Assembly (NCBI GenBank): GCA_016800925.1
Contig: JABCPU010000009.1
Coordinates: 310,001 to 374,000, forward strand
From: Suillus spraguei
Lineage: Eukaryota > Basidiomycota > Agaricomycetes > Boletales > Suillaceae
Length of the DNA: 64,000 nt
Direction of reading: 5' to 3'
Every line of letters begins with the position of its first letter. The stretch's first letter is position 1. A program made the translations under genes and the position numbers. Of the stretch, positions 58,150 to 64,000 are shown piece after piece. Below the pieces are notes generated by a model. It was given only the letters and a program-made list of their open reading frames with translations, was not told where the DNA came from and did no database searches.

Positions 58150-58310
58150 GATATAGTGCAATTATCTCTGTCAGCTCCACACAAGAAAAAGGCAGCATTC
58201 ATGGCCTTTGGGGAGTTAAACTGTCGAAGCCGACAGCATGACATTACTTTGGGACATGACATCTAGTCCCATGTTGTGCAACAAGCTGATTGATTGGATG
58301 GCGTCTTAAA
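58150..58310 (+). repeat. Dispersed repeat, copy 2
   Basis: Second copy of the repeat at 52380-52560, same orientation, with many substitutions. The two copies lie just downstream of the decayed P450 and the decayed DUF6533 gene respectively. Confidence 0.6.
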
Positions 58311-59616
58311 CCATTGCCAGTAGGAACTGAGTTTGATCCCTGAAGATATGGTTAAAATTGATCCATTTGTCAAGATTATTTATATTGGTTAATAATTGCT
58401 GGTGTTTTGTTGATACTTAGGTGCATCGACTGACCCATCACTAGTTATGTCCTGGGCAGCAACAAGAAATACTGATGAGACACACAGAAAAAAAACAGAA
58501 CCACGTTCTGGATTGCGGAATGGGAATGACATACAAGCTAACTGGGAATGAGGTGTTTAGTATGATGCAATGAGCCATATGTGTAGGTGTGCGTAAGCCA
58601 CCTTGCTGCTCAGTGTTAGGTTCATCTGAGAACAGTCCAGGAACAATCCCTCCTTCACTACTAGTACTGATAATTTGATGTAGATGAGTTATCAATGTCA
58701 GTCATCAACCACAGCTGATTTGGATTTCATGTTGTATGCAGATGAAGGAAGTCCCATAATTACAAGGACCACAATGTTTTTGTCAATTTCCAAAAACAAC
58801 TATTTGTTGAATAAAGTTCAATGAGAACTACAGCATTTTTGACATTCATTGGCCAACATGAACTGAAGCGTGCATTTGATACAGGTGACCAGGTGACCAT
58901 AGGAATGAAATGCATCTAGCTCACTCCAACAGCAAAGCACCCTGACCGCTTTGAACTGATTAACCTAATTAGGCCCTGCGCAGTAAACTTGGATACTCAC
59001 AAGTATGTGGGCTTTGATGAAAGGCCACAGATGCAAACATGCAGTCACACACCGGTCGTTGGCCGTGTCATGAGACCGATGTGTCAAATGAAGCCATGGT
59101 ATGCAGTCCCAAATTGCAGACTTAAAGTGTTAAAGTTATCATCGGATGGAGATGGAAACTCACTACAAGAAGGCTAAGAGTTGGATGTACGAAAGCTATC
59201 TGGACACAAATCAATCCCCAGGACCCCACTTTGAGCTCAAAGAACATACCGAGTTTGCGCTAAAAATGGGATGGTGGTCATTGAGATGAATCGGATCTGA
59301 TTGAGAAACTGTGATCTTTGGGTCGTTGAGTTCTATAGGAACATATCATAGTGAGACTAACCAGGATTAGCGACTCTGCCGGGAAAAAAAAAACATCAAA
59401 CAGGACACAATTTGGAGAAAACATGACACCATTAATGATGGTCTTGGTTACATAAACAGATTCATGTTTCGCGGGGAGAGACAGGAACCCTTGTGTCTTG
59501 TACAATGAATGAGTCTAATGCAATGGATAGGGTCATTGGATTAGAGATCGCAGTGGATGAAAGTGGTGAGCTGCAGTGTGTCTGAGCGAGTTTTGCTTGC
59601 TGATGATGATTATAGT
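58311..59616. other. Unassigned stretch
   Basis: Short frames only, no motif recognised on either strand. It may be native gene debris, given its neighbours. Confidence 0.4.
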
Positions 59617-61137
59617 CTCATGCTATAGGACCTTCATACCCTCGCCAAAATACACTCCCAATCATATGTTGGCTCCACATCCTCCCTCACCAGTCTGCTT
59701 AGCCATGTTTATTCTCTCATCTCTGGTGGAAGGGATGTACTAGATACAAGGGTTTTGAGCGGTGCTTTTGCACATGAGGTGAGTGATTGTTTATGTTGCC
59801 TGAGGGTTGGGCATGGATTTTATCATTCTATTTCAAATTGTGTATTGCGGTTAAACGTGCCAAATATGCTCTTTTGCCATGCATGGTCTACACTCACTTC
59901 TTAATCATCACATATTCTGCTTATATACTGTTTCCAATGCTGGCCGACATATATATTCACAGCCAACAAACTTTACCCCAGCTCAGCGCATACCCGTATC
60001 AATTGTGTTACAATACAAAGATGGTGTATGGGCAGTCGACTCTGGCAAAGATGGCGAGGATGACAGCGAGAAGAATGTATTGACCTGGATGGTGAGTCGT
60101 GCAGGTGCATTTGGTTCTGCTTTCATTCGTTTCTTCTCATTTTTCATCCATGACGTGTGTGATGAATTTTGATTTGTACATATGTCACATAAATAATGCC
60201 TGCCTTCATATTACAGGGTACTCCTCAAAAATTTCCTAACTGTTCCGGAATCTGAGTTTAAGACTCTTGCACTTCTCATCTGCCCTAGCAGAAGGCAAGG
60301 AGGACAAAAGGAGGGAGGCATATCAGTATGCAAAGATCCATTTTCTCCTATGCTTTCTCATGCGTGGATATCTGATTATGTCCGTGTTATACGGTATGGT
60401 TGACAATGGATGACTTGCTGACTGATATTATGGGATCAGAGCGACCACTTTTTGATGCGCTACCAACTTGATTGTGTGGACTGACACTTACCAGGAACAG
60501 GGACCCATGCTGTGGTGACAATTTGACTGGCTTTGCTGAATTTGAAGTGCGTAGTTTTTTGTTTGTGTCTGATTGCTGCCCATCATTGTGATTTACTACA
60601 GCTCACTACTTCTTGTCCATACTCTGATTTGGGGATTGTAGCTAACATATTTTGTTGAATACAGCAGGTTACCTCATTCGCATGCTTCACGGGCCACTGG
60701 AGAGCTTTGAGAAAGAATATTGCAATTTGATTCAAAGTGCATTTCTGAAATACAGGTATGTTGGTGCTCGATCCTTTACTTCCTCTCATCTTGATCTGAC
60801 ATCATCCAATACCAGCTTCCAAGCTTGTATTGGCAACATGGATGATGTATTTGTTGCTTACCATAACAGGGCCCGCATTTTGGGGTCCAATACATCTCGC
60901 TCAAGTAGATGGACGTGCGTTTGTTTGGACCAGATGTGCAACATGTTGGTGTTGTGAATGGCAATTGTGTGCACACCAGAGGCATGCATATATGTGTGAA
61001 GCTGCTGGAAGCAGTGATGGATGAAGTTGTTGGAGTATTTGGGGGGAGAGTGAGTCTACTTCTTTGTCTTCTCGAAAATTTTATTGACTGGTGCAGCACT
61101 GGTTAGAGGGTGAAATGCAGATTTGAGACACAGGAGG
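59617..61137 (+). pseudogene. Partial duplicate of PET127 with introns
   Basis: Matches 41081-42672 of PET127 from GSTSSLT through the exons ending at the zone of MDEVVGVFGGR, including introns. Joined text remains recognisable: EKNVLTWM, GYLIRMLHGPLESFEKE, FQACIGNMDDVFVAYHN. Deletions and stops break it: the exon after 'ggtactcctcaaaaatttcc' (60218) has lost bases, GVFDIKTRA is absent near 60500, and the Phe-Gln of FGFQYISLEE is disrupted. Both ends of the homology are abrupt, inside an intron on the left and inside the last exon on the right (at 'gacacaggag'). A genomic duplication, not a retrocopy. Confidence 0.92.
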
Positions 61138-61352
61138 GTTAACTTGTATGGTGGATGATAGGTTACGGTTTGATTTTCCAATTTGCCGCAACATATTTTG
61201 AATTCCGATCAATGTATGTTCTAGTCTTCAACCATTTGTTGGTAGACCTCAAGTTGAATATAATTTTGTGTCACAAAAAGTCACAAGTGCGGTTACTTAC
61301 TACTATGGTAATGGTCGGACTCGCGCCAATCCCCGACCCCTGTTAAGACCAT
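61138..61352. other. Unassigned junction sequence
   Basis: About 215 bases between the PET127 duplicate and an LTR fragment; no content recognised. Confidence 0.4.
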
Positions 61353-61478
61353 TGTAAAGATACAACCTAGCTTGGGCTGTAGATAAACCACTGCCTAAAC
61401 TAGTATGTTAGTCTTGCGCTCCGTCTAGTCTGCTTCACTTGTAAGAACAAGAGCGTTCGACCCTAAAGGGGGATGCCG
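61353..61478 (-). mobile_element. LTR-A fragment (3' end only)
   Basis: Reverse complement of the last ~125 bases of LTR-A, starting TGTAAAGATACAACC. It stops at 'gggggatgcc', where the GGGTGGGCC block head begins. The base context outside the LTR end is ATGG in LTR orientation. Confidence 0.85.
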
Positions 61479-61917
61479 AGCCCCTTCAGTGACAAACTCC
61501 GTACTATACGGGTCACCTGACCCACATAATATCCCGTCAAAGACGGGCCAGCGGACCATGGGCTGAGGTTATGTATATCCTCGATGTTGACGGATGGGCC
61601 GGGGAGAATATTATTTCTGATGGAGACGGGTGGGCCGGGAGACTTGTATTTTCGGGAGAGACAGGTGGGCCGAGGGAAACATGATTTCTGATGTTGATGG
61701 ATGGGCCAGGGGGATATCATCCCCGACAGAGATGGGTGGGCCCATCTGGGTAGTATGTAGAGTAGGATATTATAGACAGCTGGGTTGAAGAGAGATGCAA
61801 GGCAAATATTATTGCATAGATGGGTGGGCCGAGGTAAGAGAATATTACATATATGGGTGGGCCGAGGTGAGAGAATATTACATATATGGGTGGGCCAACA
61901 TGGGGTGTATTACATGG
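61479..61917 (+). repeat. GGGTGGGCC repeat block, copy 3
   Basis: Head palindromes: CCGTACTATACGG (61499-61511), GGGTCACCTGACCC (61510-61523) and CCCGTCAAAGACGGG (61533-61547), followed by spaced GGATGGGCC/GGGTGGGCC motifs to about 61900. It is collinear, in opposite orientation, with 26490-27056, including the head. It lies between an LTR-A fragment and LTR-B. Confidence 0.87.
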
Positions 61918-61934
61918 TGTTACAATCGTACGTG

Positions 61935-62410
61935 TGTTACGAACTGGGGTGGCGTCACCAGCGACAGTGAAAAGACACAGACGGTCTGCTGGGAGTTCTT
62001 ACAATGTTCAAAAGAGAACAAGGTGAAAGTACAAGGAACGCGTTCCGAGTACGATCAAGGGTTCAGCCTCAATGACAAGTCAAAGAGGTATCTGCGAGAA
62101 TAGAGACTAAGGCTAAGGAGTGCTTAGACTTAGAGACGATTCAAGACGACTTAGGTTGGAGACCTAAGCGAAGGAGATTCCAGGTAAAACCCAGTAAGAT
62201 TAAAGTAGGGAATCTACTACAAGTACACTGTGCTTAAATAGGCCAATATGTGCGCACAGACCAAGCGATACGTGAGAATGTAAGTGCGTATCCAAATAAG
62301 GAAGGCAACTATAGTACAGATGCGTTGAGCATATGAGTCAGAGTCATGTGACGTGATATACAAGTAAGAAGGCAAGGAGAAAATGAATAGGGGCACGTAT
62401 GATTGTAACA
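61935..62410 (-). mobile_element. 3' LTR, family B copy 3, of a minus-strand retroelement
   Basis: TGTTAC..GTAACA, 476 bp. The polypurine tract at 62414-62423 directly abuts it on the 62410 side, which fixes its sense as minus and makes it a 3' LTR. A TATA-like CTATTTAAG lies at 62233-62241 (minus). Seventeen bases just beyond its other end (61918-61934) repeat the LTR's first 17 bases in opposite orientation. Confidence 0.88.
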
Positions 62411-62427
62411 TTACCCCCTTTTTACAC
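62411..62427 (-). promoter_or_regulatory. Polypurine tract of the LTR element
   Basis: On the minus strand GTGTAAAAAGGGGGTAA immediately precedes the LTR. Such purine runs prime plus-strand DNA synthesis in LTR retroelements. Confidence 0.8.
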
Positions 62428-62442
62428 GTAAAGTCACCGGCT

Positions 62443-63897
62443 TTACTCATCTTGGTTCGCATAGTAAATGGGATCATCACTAAACTCATAGTCTTCATCA
62501 GCAAACGATCCGCTCATCATGTACTTGGCTTCTTCAAGACCAGCGCGACGTTTAGAGTCCTTCTTCTTCTCTGCCTGAATACGTTCATCGTCGAGCTGTT
62601 TCTCCCAAGTACAAAGTGCGTCATAGAATCCTTCGTCCTTCCATGTTAACTCGAAGGGAGGAGGTCCGACTCGTTTAGGACAGTAGAGGGATAAATGAGT
62701 CGGTGACCAATATCTGCAAATTTGCACTGATATTCCGCACATTCTTTTGACGATGTCCTAGCAATCCACAGACACGGCACTTCATATTCTCGTCAGGGTT
62801 GGAATGGACTTTGCGTAAAGGTGACGGAGAAATGTGGGCGTGGGACTAATGGATCTGGCGCGCTTCTTTCCCTTATTCTTCTTCATACGTTTTAAGCAAG
62901 GGTGTTTGACGCTTAAGTTGCGCTTGCTGAGCAGTGGATAAAGTGTATGCGACATAGGGAGATCCGGGGTGACGTCACGTTCGCGATTGCAAGAAGTTCG
63001 GTGAGGAAGACGGAGAAGTGATACCAAAGTCTTTTACTAAGACTGGTGAGACGGATCCATAGGACCGAATGATGTGGGATGGACATAGGGGGGTGGATAT
63101 GAAGGTCGCGAAGTCGAGGACCGAGTGTTACCAGTTCGGTGGCAGGGATACCTAGTAGTTTGCGGCCTCGCACTGTTCCTTTGTGCAGGTTCATACAGCC
63201 AATCAGGGCAATCAGAGAGGTCACGACGGGAGGTGATGAAGTTGACTGTGCGATAGGAGATGGTGTTCGAGGAGATGCAAGGTCTGACTGTGTTTGTTGT
63301 AGATCGTGATAGCTTCTTCTACTAGATTTCTGGCGCTCTGGTTTCAGCGACTGACTGCTGGATCGTTTCAACAACCGTATTGGTGAGTTGTCCGATCTCC
63401 TGGACAGCAGTATATAGGCCAGTAAAGGCGTCAAGACTAGAATAAACACGCGAAGATGAGGGTGCTGGAATAGGAAGTGGCGTATCTTCCTGCGGAGAGG
63501 GAGGTCGAGCAACGCCTGCTCGACGTTCGGCAATGATATGAATAGCTTCTTCAACATCATTTTTAAAAGAATTGGGAAACAGCAACATAGCGTAAGCACG
63601 AATGCGTTTTTGAAGATGTAAGAAGCGATGTCGGTATGTGGCTTCTGTAATATCCTTGGCGGTGACTTCGATGAGTGCTGCGGTGCGGATGATGTTAACG
63701 AGGAGTAAGGCGGGGAAAGCGCCTCGTTCTGTAAGAATTCTTTCGATTTCAAGGGCATGTCCCTCGCAGAGAATGGCGGCTTCGATGTAGGAAGTGTTGT
63801 CGATTTCAGTGGTGAGATTTCCGTAGTTTTCTGCTTCAGAGTCGGAGTCATTGTTGACGGCAGTGACGGGAGTAATGTAGGCAGTGGGGAAAGACAT
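62443..63897 (-). pseudogene. Gag-like protein with CCHC zinc knuckles, frameshifted
   Basis: The start at 63897 (MSFPTAYITPVTAVNNDSDS) leads into a helical, acidic region (ALEIERILTERGAFPALLL, YRHRFLHLQKRIRAYAM). The frame shifts near 63330 and again below 63000. At about 62795-62700 two knuckles can be traced across one more frame change: CRVCGLLGHRQK and, after it, CKFADIGHRLIY with YCPKRVGPPPFELTW. The C-terminus EDYEFSDDPIYYANQDE stops at 62443, sixteen bases before the polypurine tract. Thus no protease, RT, RNase H or integrase can lie between gag and the 3' LTR. The gag assignment rests on the knuckles and the position; the N-terminal part is not recognised. Confidence 0.62.
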
Positions 63898-64000
63898 TTC
63901 GATACAGATAGTTGATCAAGTGCTAGTGCGGTTGATTGACTGGAAAGAGTTAGAGGGCGTGTTGCTTCTTATAAGCATTCAAGATTCGAGCGGAGTTCTT
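63898..64000. other. Leader of the LTR element, cut by the window end
   Basis: Upstream of the gag start. The primer-binding site and 5' LTR should lie beyond base 64000; neither is visible. Confidence 0.5.

Noticed and set aside
62913..63851. 312-codon minus-strand frame overlapping the gag start
   Set aside because: Its first part is rich in Ser, Pro and Lys with no motif and overlaps the better gag candidate starting at 63897. Only its later part may be real gag continuation after a frameshift, which is included in the gag entry.
1..64000. tRNA, rRNA or other RNA genes
   Set aside because: I looked for A-box/B-box-like pairs and cloverleaf arms while reading and saw none convincing; a tRNA scan would be needed to be sure.

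Overview
The window looks like a piece of a filamentous basidiomycete genome, most likely a mushroom-forming agaricomycete. Evidence: very short introns (about 45-65 nt) with gt..ag ends; native genes of ordinary fungal families (RPN13, ARL8, PET127, a P450 with an N-terminal anchor, a wax-synthase-like protein, a DUF6533-type membrane protein); and a dense set of fungal transposons (DIRS-like, Tc1/mariner, PIF-Harbinger, hAT, Helitron, integrase-core elements, alpha-kinase-bearing element, LINE, several LTR families). The species cannot be told from this alone.

Layout. 1-16 kb is nested transposon debris: a DIRS-like element split by a solo LTR (1498-2469), a Harbinger transposase split by a Tc1 element with unusually long inverted repeats (3813-6057), an integrase-core element on the minus strand (9345-11279), and an alpha-kinase gene carrying two solo LTRs and cut off by a third LTR-like sequence (11938-15645). 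16-27.5 kb holds two satellite-like arrays: an approximately 172-bp tandem repeat between two inverted LTR-like copies (17.2-20.3 kb), and a second array whose units alternate in orientation (22.5-26.3 kb). An unusual GGCCCACC-motif repeat block with palindromic heads occurs here twice and again at 61.5 kb. 28.1-29.7 kb is a decayed hAT element.

30.9-43.6 kb is the gene island: P450 (minus), RPN13/ADRM1 (plus), ARL8 small GTPase (minus), a Helitron fragment abutting a broken wax-synthase-like gene, and PET127 (plus). P450, RPN13, ARL8 and PET127 all read through intron by intron with no stop, with one doubtful junction near the 5' end of PET127. Three of them contain micro-exons of 14, 12 and 9 nt.

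44.6-48.9 kb is a 5'-truncated LINE on the minus strand ending in a 22-nt poly(A). 49.9-61.1 kb is a graveyard of native genes: an intron-containing decayed paralog of the P450, a decayed DUF6533-type gene and a partial intron-containing duplicate of PET127, with another solo LTR between. The right end (61.9-64 kb) is an LTR element on the minus strand whose only coding part before its polypurine tract is a gag-like protein with zinc knuckles.

A theme runs through the window: decay by C-to-T change at CpG. CGA-to-TGA stops occur in three unrelated pseudogenes, the P450 paralog lost its heme-motif arginines through CGN-to-TGN changes, and one LTR family shows NCGN on its 5' side and NTGN on its 3' side. 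All family names are from reading translated segments by eye; no database search was run.
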